From NCBI GenBank assembly GCA_027459785.1, contig DAIDGU010000065.1, positions 1-64,000 on the forward strand: DNA of 64,000 nucleotides, read 5' to 3'. The position numbers and the translations under genes were made by a program. Each line of letters begins with the position of its first letter. Within the stretch, counting starts at the first letter, position 1. The DNA is from Ktedonobacteria bacterium (GTDB taxonomy: Bacteria > Chloroflexota > Ktedonobacteria > Ktedonobacterales > JACDGC01). Under the pieces are notes generated by a model, which saw only the letters and a program-made list of their open reading frames with translations, ran no database searches and was not told where the DNA came from. Positions 32,140 through 40,659 of the stretch are shown one piece after another.

Positions 32140-33054
32140 CTAGCGTTCCAGCGTCGCGCGGTCCCAGCCCGCGCAGTCCGCCGCCGCCGCATAGGTGCTT
32201 TGCAGGAAGTCGAGCACGAGCGCATCGGGATCGTCCGCCGCACGCACATCCGCGTAGTTCAGCAGGAATTCGCCGAATGTGGTGTTATAGGCCGCCGACG
32301 CGGGAAGGATCGTCGCCGCCTTGAGGCCCGCTGGTTCCGGTGCTGCATAAGCGTAAAATGCCGCTTCCTGGCTGCCCCCGCCGGGCCAGAAACCGCAACT
32401 GATCACTGCATGCGAGTACGCCTCGCGCGTGACCATATCGACCTTTGGCCGCGCCGGCGCTCGTTGCCCCGAAAAGCGCGTGACAGCCAGATCGAAGCTG
32501 CCCCAGAAGAAATGGACAGGGCTGCACTTGCCGATGAAGCGGGCGCGAAAGATCTTCAGCAGGCGATCCGCCTGCACCAGAATGCGCCACCAGCGGTGAA
32601 CTTGCTCAGCATCATAGGCGGCATGAATGGTGTCCTCATCGAAGCGAATGGCGGCGGCGATCTCCTGCGGCATGGGGTTGATCGCAACGTCGATGGCGAG
32701 GGCGTGCAGGGCGCGCATGAACGTTTGGTAGAAGTCCGCGACCGAGCGCGGGAACAAACCGAGCGCCTTGACGCCGCCGTCGCTGGTTTCGATGAGCAGA
32801 TTATGGTTGATGAAATCGAAGCTGACTGCAAAAGTCCGCATACCGAAGGGGATCGGCGAGGTCGTCAGGCCACGTGCCGTCACATAAAGCGGCGCGCTCC
32901 ACCAATGGTTGGTCGGTGGACTCAGCATAGTGCGGACCTTCCCGACGATCTGCGTCCAGAGGTGCAGCGTGTCATAGGTATCCTGCCAGGCGGCCAGTGG
33001 CAAGGGCGGCCACAGGTCGGGCGATGCGCCGGTCGGCGCAAGCGGTGTATCCAT
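32140..33054 (-). CDS. DUF5996 family protein
   Basis: Predicted 304-aa soluble protein. The DUF5996 pattern is clear near the start: WPPLPLAAWQDTYDTLHLW, QIVGKVRTMLSPPTNHWW and YVTARGLTTSPIP, then SFDFINHNLLIETSDG and later IRFDEDTIH. Further on, SPVHFFWGSFDLAVTRF and CGFWPGG occur. The function of the family is unknown. GGAGCG is 5 nt before the ATG. It may be co-transcribed with the TMEM175 gene 43 nt downstream. Confidence 0.85.
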   Translation of the reverse strand: MDTPLAPTGASPDLWPPLPLAAWQDTYDTLHLWTQIVGKVRTMLSPPTNHWWSAPLYVTARGLTTSPIPFGMRTFAVSFDFINHNLLIETSDGGVKALGLFPRSVADFYQTFMRALHALAIDVAINPMPQEIAAAIRFDEDTIHAAYDAEQVHRWWRILVQADRLLKIFRARFIGKCSPVHFFWGSFDLAVTRFSGQRAPARPKVDMVTREAYSHAVISCGFWPGGGSQEAAFYAYAAPEPAGLKAATILPASAAYNTTFGEFLLNYADVRAADDPDALVLDFLQSTYAAAADCAGWDRATLER

Positions 33055-33082
33055 CGTAGCGCTCCATTGGGATGCCAGGAAA

Positions 33083-33262
33083 TGGTGGTCAGTGGGGCCG
33101 GACAGACAGGAATGTCTGTCCTCCGTGGTTAGGGAGAATGGCGGTCCTCCGGGTGATCGTAGCGACAGACAGGAATGTCTGTCCTCCGTGGTTAGGGAGA
33201 ATGGCGGTCCTCCGGGTTACAGTGCCAGACAGGAATGGCGGTCCTCTGGGTGATCATAGTGA
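33083..33262. repeat. R3 repeat, 63-bp-period tandem array
   Basis: Hairpin unit GGACAGAC-AGGAAT-GTCTGTCC at 33100 and again about 63 bp later at 33163, then a degenerate third copy near 33224. Each unit includes GGTTAGGGAGAATGGCGGTC. Same family as 16502-16766. Confidence 0.85.
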
Positions 33263-33341
33263 TCGCCCGAAAAGGGAATGAGGTGTGACAGGGGCGGCGC
33301 ACCTGCCCAGACAAGCGTGCCGCACCGTGCTGCCTATATGG

Positions 33342-33608
33342 TTAGGCGGGTTCCATCATCACCTGATCGACGTAGCACCACAACCAATCCTCACCCGGCT
33401 CGAACGACTGCATGATGGGATGGTTGGTCGCTTGGAAGTGCTTGGTGGCATGCGTGTTCTTGGACGAGTCGCAGCAGCCGACATGCCCACAGATCAGGCA
33501 TTCGCGCAGGTGGACCCACGTGTCGCCGGTCTTCAGGCAGTCCTCGCAGCCCTGCGCGCTGGGGGTCACGTCTTGAATTTGATCGAGATGGGTACACGGT
33601 GGCGTCAT
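33342..33608 (-). CDS. UBP-type zinc finger protein
   Basis: Predicted 88-aa protein consisting almost wholly of one ZnF-UBP domain: CTHLDQI, CEDCLKTGDTWVHLREC, LICGHVGCCDSSKNTHATKH and HPIMQSFEPGEDWLWCY contain the Cys and His ligands for the zinc sites. In eukaryotes this fold binds the free C-terminal GG of ubiquitin; bacterial stand-alone versions are of unknown role. Start at 33608 is chosen as the first Met before the domain. It follows the reductase gene with 34 nt spacing. Confidence 0.88.
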   Translation of the reverse strand: MTPPCTHLDQIQDVTPSAQGCEDCLKTGDTWVHLRECLICGHVGCCDSSKNTHATKHFQATNHPIMQSFEPGEDWLWCYVDQVMMEPA

Positions 33609-33642
33609 GATTGATAGCTCACTTTCTTTGCTGCACAGCAGG

Positions 33643-34248
33643 CTAGCGGACAACGCGAATGTTGAAATTGGGTGACTTGAGCGCGCCCGCTAACTGCGCA
33701 AACATCACGAGGTAGTGTTCGGGACCGCGTGCCGTCGTGATGCCGCCCAGATCAATGATTTCATCGTCGGTCCAGCCGATATCCCGCAACAAGCCCGCCA
33801 CCTGGGCTTTAGCCGCCGCGTCATCGCCGGAAAGAAACACCGAGCTTGCCCCAATGGTAGTCGGCTGGGTCAGCACCGTCATCGCCGCCGTGTTCAAGGT
33901 CTTCACGACATGTGCATTTGGCAGCGCCGCCTGGATGTGTTCAGCCAGGCTTGAGTTCGGGTAGATCAACTCAAAGTTTTGTGTGGTGGCGTTCGCCACG
34001 TCGATGACGGTTTTGGTGCCGAACGCGCTGGGGTCGATGGACGTGATGGTGGCAAGCGATGCAGACCCGGCGAGCGCATTCACAACGACATCAGCGCCCG
34101 TCACGGTATCATGCAGGGATTGTACCACGTAGTCGAGGTGCTTCGCTTGTGGGTCGCGCGAGCCAAGGACGATGGTGTGGCCAGCTTGCTGCCACACGCC
34201 CGCGAGGAGTTGGGCGACCGGTCCGGTGCCAAGAATACCGAGTTGCAT
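33643..34248 (-). CDS. NADPH-dependent F420 reductase-like (NADP oxidoreductase, coenzyme F420 family)
   Basis: Predicted 201-aa Rossmann protein: GILGTGPVAQLLAGVWQQAG at residue 4, the NADP-preferring GSRDP after strand two, VVNALAG and DVANATTQNF, then VVKTLNTAAM, and a C-terminal helical part ending ALKSPNFNIRVVR. This matches the F420-dependent NADP reductase/ProC-like family, members of which often reduce other substrates. ATG at 34248; AAGGAAAG lies somewhat far upstream (about 13 nt). It is followed by the UBP zinc-finger gene. Confidence 0.85.
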   Translation of the reverse strand: MQLGILGTGPVAQLLAGVWQQAGHTIVLGSRDPQAKHLDYVVQSLHDTVTGADVVVNALAGSASLATITSIDPSAFGTKTVIDVANATTQNFELIYPNSSLAEHIQAALPNAHVVKTLNTAAMTVLTQPTTIGASSVFLSGDDAAAKAQVAGLLRDIGWTDDEIIDLGGITTARGPEHYLVMFAQLAGALKSPNFNIRVVR

Positions 34249-34373
34249 TGTGTCTATTCGCTTTCCTTGTGTTGCTGCCGTTGAAGGCATCGTACATCAA
34301 AGCTACGGCCCGTGAACCGCTCACGGGGATGGTAGGGCGACCGGTCCCGGCGGGTATACCGGTCGCATTTGGC

Positions 34374-35087
34374 TTAGGCCAAGATCTGGAGGTGCTTCAG
34401 AACCGCCGAGGCGGCAGCGGCGGCGGAGTTCTGGTTCTGGCCGGTGATGAGGTTGCCATCCACGACAACGTGGGTACTCCACGCGGGGTCAGCCTTAAAG
34501 TTGGCACCGGCCAGACGCAGGCGATCTTCGAGGAGCCAGGGCGCATTGCCAGCAAAGGTGGCCTGGGTCTCCTCCTCGTTGGTGAAGGCGGTCAACTCAC
34601 GCCCCTTGAATAGCCATGTTCCATCCGCACGGTGCGCGGAAAGGAAGCTGGCGGGGCCGTGGCAGACCGAGGCAACGATCTTGTGCGGATTGTCCAGCAG
34701 GGTAGTCAAGATAGCTCCGATGTGGGGATCGACAGCGAGATCCTGCATAGGACCGTGACCGCCGACGATGAAGATCACATCGAAGTCCTCCGCTTGCACC
34801 TCGGCCAAGCGCATCGCCGCACCGAGCGCGTCCGCGTGTTCTTTGAGGTACGCCACCTGGCGCGCCACCTCGTCTTGGTCGTTGTCGTTGTAGCCGAGCG
34901 AAAGGCTGAGCGGATCGACGACGGGGGTAACACCACCAGGGGTAGCGATAGTGACCTGCAACCCAGCGGCAGTGAAAGCCTGATGTGGCTTGATGAACTC
35001 CTCGGCCCAAAAGCCGGTCGGATGCGGCGTACCATTCTTCATGGTCCAGACATTGGCTCCCGTGAGCACCATAAGCACTGTTGACAT
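34374..35087 (-). CDS. DJ-1/PfpI family protein (Hsp31-like)
   Basis: Predicted 237-aa class-I glutamine-amidotransferase-like protein. Nucleophile Cys142 in ASVCHGPASFL with adjacent His143 and the acidic-side motif VGGHGPMQDL near 109-117; N-terminal WAEEFIKPHQAF. It fits the Hsp31/YajL-like group of chaperones and methylglyoxal-detoxifying (glyoxalase III-type) enzymes. ATG at 35087 has AGGAGA 7 nt upstream. A TACATTCC-N2-GGAATGTA operator lies upstream at 35119, the same as at the marR locus, so it probably belongs to that regulon. Confidence 0.87.
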   Translation of the reverse strand: MSTVLMVLTGANVWTMKNGTPHPTGFWAEEFIKPHQAFTAAGLQVTIATPGGVTPVVDPLSLSLGYNDNDQDEVARQVAYLKEHADALGAAMRLAEVQAEDFDVIFIVGGHGPMQDLAVDPHIGAILTTLLDNPHKIVASVCHGPASFLSAHRADGTWLFKGRELTAFTNEEETQATFAGNAPWLLEDRLRLAGANFKADPAWSTHVVVDGNLITGQNQNSAAAAASAVLKHLQILA

Positions 35088-35118
35088 GACAGATCTCCTG
35101 CTGATGTGAACGACGACA

Positions 35119-35154
35119 TACATTCCATGGAATGTACTTTTGTGTATTGTACCA
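35119..35154 (-). promoter_or_regulatory. promoter and MarR operator 3
   Basis: TACATTCC-AT-GGAATGTA (35119-35136), matching the two operators at the marR locus; the right half extends to GGAATGTACTTT. On the minus strand it is just downstream of extended -10 TGG-TACAAT (35146-35154) for the DJ-1 gene. From 35155 to 35594 the DNA is A+T-richer and I see no supportable gene. Confidence 0.7.
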
Positions 35155-35594
35155 GCCCGATGCACATGATGTAAAGAGGTACAAGCTGATGGTGTTATAG
35201 GCGAACGCCACGTATGCCAACTTTTCATCCCGAACATTCCGGTAGAAAACATTAGTGGCCGCAGATCCAAGGTAACAGGTGATAGCCAGAGATAGAAAAA
35301 AACTATAGCTAGTTTGAGAAAATAAGTACCGAGAAGTAATCATTCTTGGAACCGGTACACGGGGTAAAAAAAGCTTTTTGGGCAAGCATTATGAATTATT
35401 GAGGAGCGGCACTTCGCTCTCCCGTTGCAGCGGATATACTGAATAAGACAAGCGGTTCATGTGGATCAAGAGTAGGCTGTGTTACTTGTAGGGACATACA
35501 CGGTAAGTCTGCGACTCTTGCGACAACATGAGTTGCTGATAACATGTGTAGAAAATTACATGGCGACACGATAAGACAGACAGGATAAACAACG

Positions 35595-36734
35595 ATGGAA
35601 GAGCGGGATAAGGACAACGATACACAGCGACAAGCGTTGCTGGTCGTAGCGGCGGCGGATGCGCCGGGCGCGCTGCTGCTGGATCAGTGGGCCGGCGTGC
35701 TCGCCGGCATCGGGTCGGCTGCCGATAGTGCGGCGGGTGCGACGATCTTTGCCGACTACCGCGCCCGTCGCCGGCCCAGCAGCATCGACCGGCAGGATCA
35801 AGATCTGGCGCTCTTCGCCCAGTTTTGTGCGCAGGCGGCGGCAGCGGGCGGCGTCGCTTTGCCGCAGCCGGATCACTTCGCGCGCCTGTTAGCGCATGAA
35901 CCGCGCGCATGGGAGGCCGTCACCTGGGGGCAGGTGGCAGCGTTCCTACGGTGGTTAGGGGCGGCGGGCTATGCGGTCGCCAGCATCAATCACGCGCTCT
36001 CGACGCTCAAGGTCTACGCCGCGCTCGCGGCCCAGGTGGGCGCGCTGGCCGCCGACCAGGCGCAGCACATCCGCGCGGTGCGCGCCTATTCATATAGCGA
36101 GGGGCGCAACCTGGATCTGGGGCGCGATGTGACGCGCCGGGGCGCGAAGAAGGCGCAGGTGACACCGCTGACGCCGGAGCAAGCGCAGTATTTGAAGCGC
36201 CGCCAACCCAACACGCCCCAGGGCTGGCGCGACGCGGCACTGATGGCCTTGCTGCTGGATCATGGGCTGCGCTGTAGCGAGGTCGCGGGGTTATTGATCG
36301 AACAATTCGCGCTGGGCGAGGATGCCTTCACGGCCACGTTCACCTTCGACCGCCCCAAGGTGAGCAAGGTGCAGACGCATCGCCTGACGCCCGACTCCCT
36401 GGTGATCTTGCGGCGCTACCTGGCGGAACGGCGCGCGGTCGATCCCACCGATCGCGGCGCGCTCCTGTGCGCCAGCCGAAAGGATGGGCAGCTTATCACC
36501 GTCGGCATGTCGGTGCGGGCGATCAATAAGCGAGTCGGCGCGTTGGGCCGCGCTGTCGGTAGCGCCACCCTCTCGCCCCATGATTGCCGGCACTATTGGG
36601 CGACGATGGCCGTGCGCGCTGGCACCGACATCAAAAGCCTGCAAGATGCCGGCGGCTGGGCGAGTCCACACATGCCCCTGCGCTATGCGCAAAGCGCCGA
36701 GATCGCCAACCAGGGGGTCAAGCTGGAACCGTAG
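35595..36734 (+). CDS. tyrosine recombinase (phage-integrase family)
   Basis: Predicted 379-aa site-specific recombinase. SAM-like N-terminal core-binding domain about residues 65-165, then the catalytic domain: Arg226 (DHGLRCSEV), Lys255/258 (RPKVSKVQTHRL), His329 and Arg332 (SPHDCRHYW), Trp355 in the usual second-His position (GGW) and nucleophile Tyr364 (PLRYAQ). All key residues are present, so it should be active. There is no dif or attachment site I can define; it stands alone next to a decayed toxin-antitoxin locus. The ribosome site is poor. Confidence 0.9.
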   Translation: MEERDKDNDTQRQALLVVAAADAPGALLLDQWAGVLAGIGSAADSAAGATIFADYRARRRPSSIDRQDQDLALFAQFCAQAAAAGGVALPQPDHFARLLAHEPRAWEAVTWGQVAAFLRWLGAAGYAVASINHALSTLKVYAALAAQVGALAADQAQHIRAVRAYSYSEGRNLDLGRDVTRRGAKKAQVTPLTPEQAQYLKRRQPNTPQGWRDAALMALLLDHGLRCSEVAGLLIEQFALGEDAFTATFTFDRPKVSKVQTHRLTPDSLVILRRYLAERRAVDPTDRGALLCASRKDGQLITVGMSVRAINKRVGALGRAVGSATLSPHDCRHYWATMAVRAGTDIKSLQDAGGWASPHMPLRYAQSAEIANQGVKLEP

Positions 36735-36987
36735 TCGCTTCGATGAGAGCAATGTGCGCGGGAAGGGCGAGCAGTTTGTGGTTCGACAGTGTTAGTGCCG
36801 GGTTTGACATGATTGTGTGCTGTGGAGTTTCCAGCGATGATACGTTTGGTGGTTGACATGGAACAAGGCCAGATCGTTTATCTTTGGCAAAACGCTGGTA
36901 TTTTGAATGGGAGATCAAGTATACTCAAGGGTGAGACAGGTTAGGCGGGGAGCCGTCCCCATTCGATGCAGAAGAGGAGGTAGGAAA

Positions 36988-37338
36988 ATGCAAGAGGATG
37001 TTCCCCAAGAACTGTCGTATCCCCCTCTGGCGCGATATACCGCAACGCAACAACTCCTCCTACGAGACTTCGCTGCTCGCTATATCTGGTGGAAGACCGT
37101 TGATGAAGCGGTGGAGTATCCCGAACGCATCTTGGCGCAAGTGATGAATATGGGGACGTATGCGGATCTCGGCCACCTGCTCACGGCCTGGACAAGCGAA
37201 GAATTACGCCAGGTTCTAGCTCAGGCGGAGCCTGGCTGGTTCAACGAACGTTCCTGGGCCTTTTGGCACCTGCGTCTGGCACTGACCCCCATCAATGGCA
37301 CACCTCCACCGTTGCCGCAGCGCACCTTTCCTGAATAA
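36988..37338 (+). CDS. antitoxin-like protein of AbiE-type toxin-antitoxin locus
   Basis: Predicted 116-aa soluble protein; ATG at 36988 follows GGAGG. It has a short basic/hydrophobic layout with YIWWKTVDEAVEYPERILAQ, DLGHLLTAWTSEELRQVL and WSFWH-like end (SWAFWHLRLAL). Proteins of this kind are found directly upstream of AbiEii-type nucleotidyltransferase toxins, and the remains of such a toxin follow at 37375. It is intact while the toxin is deleted. The assignment rests on pattern and context. Confidence 0.6.
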   Translation: MQEDVPQELSYPPLARYTATQQLLLRDFAARYIWWKTVDEAVEYPERILAQVMNMGTYADLGHLLTAWTSEELRQVLAQAEPGWFNERSWAFWHLRLALTPINGTPPPLPQRTFPE

Positions 37339-37374
37339 GCAGGAGAGGGCTGAGGCGTTCAGAAAGGATCGCGC

Positions 37375-37615
37375 ATGCGCCTCTTTTCCCCTCAGTTCGC
37401 CGTGCTGCCGCATCGGTCTAGGGGGTGCGGTGACCCTGTTTGGTCCCAGCTTCCAACCCTCCGAAAGCCTCAAAGCCCTGGTCTATTTTTCTGGCGGGGA
37501 TCTCGCAACGCTGGATCAGCATGATCGCACCACGTTGCAAACTGCTGTTGCGGCCATCGATCCCCGCGTGGGACTACCCAGCGTGCCACGCCTGGCGCAC
37601 AAGCTGATCGCCTGA
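37375..37615 (+). pseudogene. remnant of AbiEii-like nucleotidyltransferase toxin
   Basis: An ATG at 37375 (AAAGGA upstream) starts MRLFSPQFAVLPHRS, like the beginning of AbiEii-type toxins. The frame then breaks, and another frame from about 37436 gives the typical C-terminal end SLKALVYFSGGDLATLD to LPSVPRLAHKLIA. The central part with the nucleotidyltransferase active site (a GGTAL-type motif and DxD) is missing, a deletion of roughly 150-200 codons judged from family length. The toxin cannot be functional. Confidence 0.6.
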
Positions 37616-37695
37616 GAACGCAGGAAGGAGATCGCCATGCTGACACCACCAGTAGCTTTTCGGAGCATGGGGTATTTGGCGGCGCGACCCCATGC

Positions 37696-38490
37696 TCAGA
37701 CCGTTCCCGTCTCCATCTGGCACGTCCCATAGCGCGTGCCGCCGAGGATGTCGAAGCGATATTGGATCTCGACGGTTCCCGGCTGGATGTAGTCGCCGCC
37801 GGCATCTAAAAAGACTGAGGCAGGGAAGATCTGTGCCAGGGTCGCGCTGCGATAGATGCGGTTCAGCCCTTGGTTGGTGATCGTCGCCATGCTCACGAAC
37901 TGCGCGTCACCCGGCAGGTAGGATTCGCAGATCGCCCGCGCCGTCGGGAGATCCCATGATTCGCCCGCTGGGGCGGCGAGCGCGATCACGTCCACGTAAT
38001 GGCCGCCATCCTGGCCGAGCGCCAGCGTGACCTGCTCACAAACCGCCGCACCCAGGCCACAGTAGGGCTGGAAGGCATACACGACGCCCGGCACCTGCAC
38101 GATGGGGTTGCCGAATTGCGCGGTGAAGGCGGCGAGCAGCCCACCCAGTCGCTGCGCGGCGCTCGCCGCTTTGGGCGCGCCCGGCGGCAACGGGGTCGCG
38201 GTCGGCTGGACGACGGGATGCACGGTGGGGGTACTGCGTGCCTGGGTGCTTGGGTGTCGTGCGGTGAAAAGGCGCTGAAGATCGTGTTCCAGCGGCAGCA
38301 ACGGACGCCCCAAGGGCGTCAGCGCCAGGACGGCCAGGGCCGCTGCCAACAAAACCACCAGCCGCGCGATGCGCAGCGCCATCAGTACGCCTGCCAGCAC
38401 CCGGTGCCGTGGCGACGGCAACTGCGGCACGGGCAATTGCGCCCCTGTGCGCGCCGGCACGCGCGTCGGTCGATTTCCTTCATCGCTCAC
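37696..38490 (-). CDS. membrane-anchored extracytoplasmic protein
   Basis: Predicted 264-aa protein, GTG start at 38490 with GGAGGT 6 nt upstream. Cytoplasmic Arg/Pro-rich N-terminus, one span (about residues 30-57, ALRIARLVVLLAAALAVLAL), a Thr/Pro linker (about 80-110), then a soluble domain to the end with two Cys in the first part (PYCGLGAAVCEQ) and two others (AICESY, GTCQME). No enzyme motif recognised. It is divergent from the catalase gene. Confidence 0.65.
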   Translation of the reverse strand: MSDEGNRPTRVPARTGAQLPVPQLPSPRHRVLAGVLMALRIARLVVLLAAALAVLALTPLGRPLLPLEHDLQRLFTARHPSTQARSTPTVHPVVQPTATPLPPGAPKAASAAQRLGGLLAAFTAQFGNPIVQVPGVVYAFQPYCGLGAAVCEQVTLALGQDGGHYVDVIALAAPAGESWDLPTARAICESYLPGDAQFVSMATITNQGLNRIYRSATLAQIFPASVFLDAGGDYIQPGTVEIQYRFDILGGTRYGTCQMETGTV

Positions 38491-38706
38491 ACGTCCACCT
38501 CCACGCGATCTGGCATGTCCATATATGTCTGTGGACATGCTATGAATCAAAGAAAGCCGAACAGGGACGGATGTCAATGGACACACAGCAAGTTAGGTAA
38601 AAATGTGCTTGCCCGTATGACTCGTTGCATCTCGCCACCATTATCGCACGCCAGGCAAGTGCCAAGCCAGATGGGTGTAGGCGAGCAGCCGACATCTCTG
38701 TCGCCC

Positions 38707-38750
38707 TTGCATTTCGGCCTGGTCATGCTATAATTGGAATGATTCTAATT
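38707..38750 (+). promoter_or_regulatory. catalase promoter with PerR/Fur-like box
   Basis: TTGCAT (38707-38712), 16-nt spacer, TGC-TATAAT (-10 at 38729-38734). An inverted repeat AATTGGAAT-G-ATTCTAATT (38732-38750; 9-bp arms, one mismatch) overlaps the -10 and start site. It resembles the TTATAATNATTATAA PerR box, fitting peroxide control of catalase. Confidence 0.65.
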
Positions 38751-38894
38751 CAACGCAACAGGCTACCGGCCCGCGTATCCCGCTCACCCTGCGCTAGATG
38801 CTAGCCGCAGATGCAACCGGACGTGGGCCGCTGTCGTTCCCAGGTGAGCGCCGTTCAGCGTTTCACCGCGAGCCACAAGGAGTCAGGATCAATC

Positions 38895-40478
38895 ATGGAT
38901 CAGCATGACGGCCCCACCAACGGTTCTGGGCAGGATCAAGCGCAGCAACCCAGCATGGCACCGATCCCGCCGCACGAGGGCGCGCAGCCGCAACTGACGA
39001 CGCGCCAGGGGCATCCCGTTCCCGATAATCAGAATATTCGCACCGTCGGCCCGCGCGGGCCGGTGACGATGGAAAACTATCACTTCCTCGAAAAGATGAG
39101 CCACTTCGACCGCGAGCGCATCCCCGAACGGGTGGTGCATGCGCGCGGGGCCGGTGCGCACGGCTACTTTGAGGCATTTGGCACGGTTGGCGACGAGCCG
39201 ATCAGCAAGTATACGCGCGCCAAGCTGTTCCAGGAAAAAGGCAAGCGCACCCCGCTTTTCGTGCGCTTTTCCACGGTGACGCATGGTGGCCACTCGCCGG
39301 AGACGTTGCGCGACCCGCGCGGCTTCGCCGTCAAGTTTTACACCGAAGACGGCAATTGGGATCTGGTGGGCAACAACCTGAAAGTCTTTTTCATCCGCGA
39401 TCCCATCAAGTTTCCGGATTTCGTGCATGCCTGGAAGCCCGATCCCGTCACGAACCGGCAAGATGCCCAGCGCCAGTTTGATTTCGCCAGCCTCAACCCG
39501 GAGATCATGCATATGCTGACCTTCTGGGCCAGCCCGTGGGGGCTGCCGGCGGATTATCGGCATATCGAAGGCTCCGGTGTCAACACCTATAAGTGGGTGA
39601 ACGCCGCCGGTGAAGCGGTGCTGATCAAGTATCATTGGGTGCCGAAGCTCGGCGTCCATAACCTGACGATGGCGGAAGCCAACGAGGTCCAGGGGCGCGA
39701 TTTCAACCATGCCACCCATGATCTCTATGATGCCATCGCGCGGGGCGACTTCCCCGAATGGGAACTCAACGTCCAGATGATGAGCGACGACGAGCATCCC
39801 GAACTCGACTTCGATCCGCTCGACGATACCAAGCTCTGGCCCAAGGACCAATTCCCCTGGCTGCCGGTGGGACGCATGGTGTTGGACCGCAATCCGCAGA
39901 ACTACTTCGCGGAGGTCGAACAGGCTGCCTTTGGTACGGGCGTGCTGGTGGACGGGCTGGATTTTTCGGACGACAAGATGTTGCAGGGGCGTACCTTCTC
40001 GTATTCGGACACCCAGCGCTATCGCGTCGGCCCCAATTACCTGCAATTGCCGATCAACCGCCCCCGCACGGAGGTCGCCACGAATCAGCGCGATGGGCAG
40101 ATGACCTATCACGTGGACGGCGTGCAGGAGGGCGAAAATCCGCACGTCAACTACGCGCCGAGTTCGCTGGGCGGGCTGCAAGAGGCACCGAAAGCGACGC
40201 CCTACACGCCGTACATCGCGGGCCATCTGGTGCGCGAGCCGATCAGCCGTCCGAACAATTACAAGCAGGCCGGTGAACTGTGGCGCGGCTTCGCCGATTG
40301 GGAGAAGGATGAGACCATCGCTTTCCTGGTCAGTGGTTTGCAGCAGTGCAATCAGCAGATCCAGGAGCGGATGGTCTGGCACTTTACGCAGTGCGACGCG
40401 GAGTATGGTCAGCGCGTCGCGGATGGCCTGGGCATCGATGTCGCCCAGGTGACGCCGGTCCCCATCGGCGCTGATTAG
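38895..40478 (+). CDS. katA: haem catalase
   Basis: Predicted 527-aa monofunctional catalase, dismutating H2O2 in the cytoplasm. Catalytic His82 in [19 protein letters not shown], distal Asn in [10 protein letters not shown] (near 154), and proximal haem ligand Tyr370 in [12 protein letters not shown]. Small-subunit length without the extra C-terminal flavodoxin-like domain. A Gln/Pro-rich N-terminal tail of about 50 residues precedes the core. ATG at 38895; AAGGAG lies 12 nt upstream. It has its own promoter with a PerR-like operator. Confidence 0.95.
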   Translation: MDQHDGPTNGSGQDQAQQPSMAPIPPHEGAQPQLTTRQGHPVPDNQNIRTVGPRGPVTMENYHFLEKMSHFDRERIPERVVHARGAGAHGYFEAFGTVGDEPISKYTRAKLFQEKGKRTPLFVRFSTVTHGGHSPETLRDPRGFAVKFYTEDGNWDLVGNNLKVFFIRDPIKFPDFVHAWKPDPVTNRQDAQRQFDFASLNPEIMHMLTFWASPWGLPADYRHIEGSGVNTYKWVNAAGEAVLIKYHWVPKLGVHNLTMAEANEVQGRDFNHATHDLYDAIARGDFPEWELNVQMMSDDEHPELDFDPLDDTKLWPKDQFPWLPVGRMVLDRNPQNYFAEVEQAAFGTGVLVDGLDFSDDKMLQGRTFSYSDTQRYRVGPNYLQLPINRPRTEVATNQRDGQMTYHVDGVQEGENPHVNYAPSSLGGLQEAPKATPYTPYIAGHLVREPISRPNNYKQAGELWRGFADWEKDETIAFLVSGLQQCNQQIQERMVWHFTQCDAEYGQRVADGLGIDVAQVTPVPIGAD

Positions 40479-40522
40479 CGCCAAGGGCGGACATGCCCCG
40501 CCGAGGGGATATTCCCAGCGCC

Positions 40523-40650
40523 GTGCGGTCGCCGGGGGTAGGATACGCAGCCGCCGCACGGTCGTGTATCGCCGGGCGGTCGCCGGGGGTTAAACCCCCC
40601 GGCTCGGAACAGGAACCCCTCCGGGCTAGGACGAGACACGGCGGGCGTAT
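40523..40650. repeat. R2 repeat, second copy
   Basis: Two GCGGTCGCCGGGGG units (40526 and 40575), the hairpin GCCGGGGG-N6-CCCCCGGC and the tail GGAACCCCTCCGGGCTAGGA, as at 15975-16049. Intergenic between catalase and SDR genes. Confidence 0.8.
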
Positions 40651-40659
40651 CGCTGAGCC

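Noticed and set aside
35155..35385. Hydrophobic minus-strand frame upstream of the DJ-1 gene
   Set aside because: It overlaps the DJ-1 promoter and operator and runs out of frame into that gene; probably chance in A+T-rich DNA, at best a remnant.
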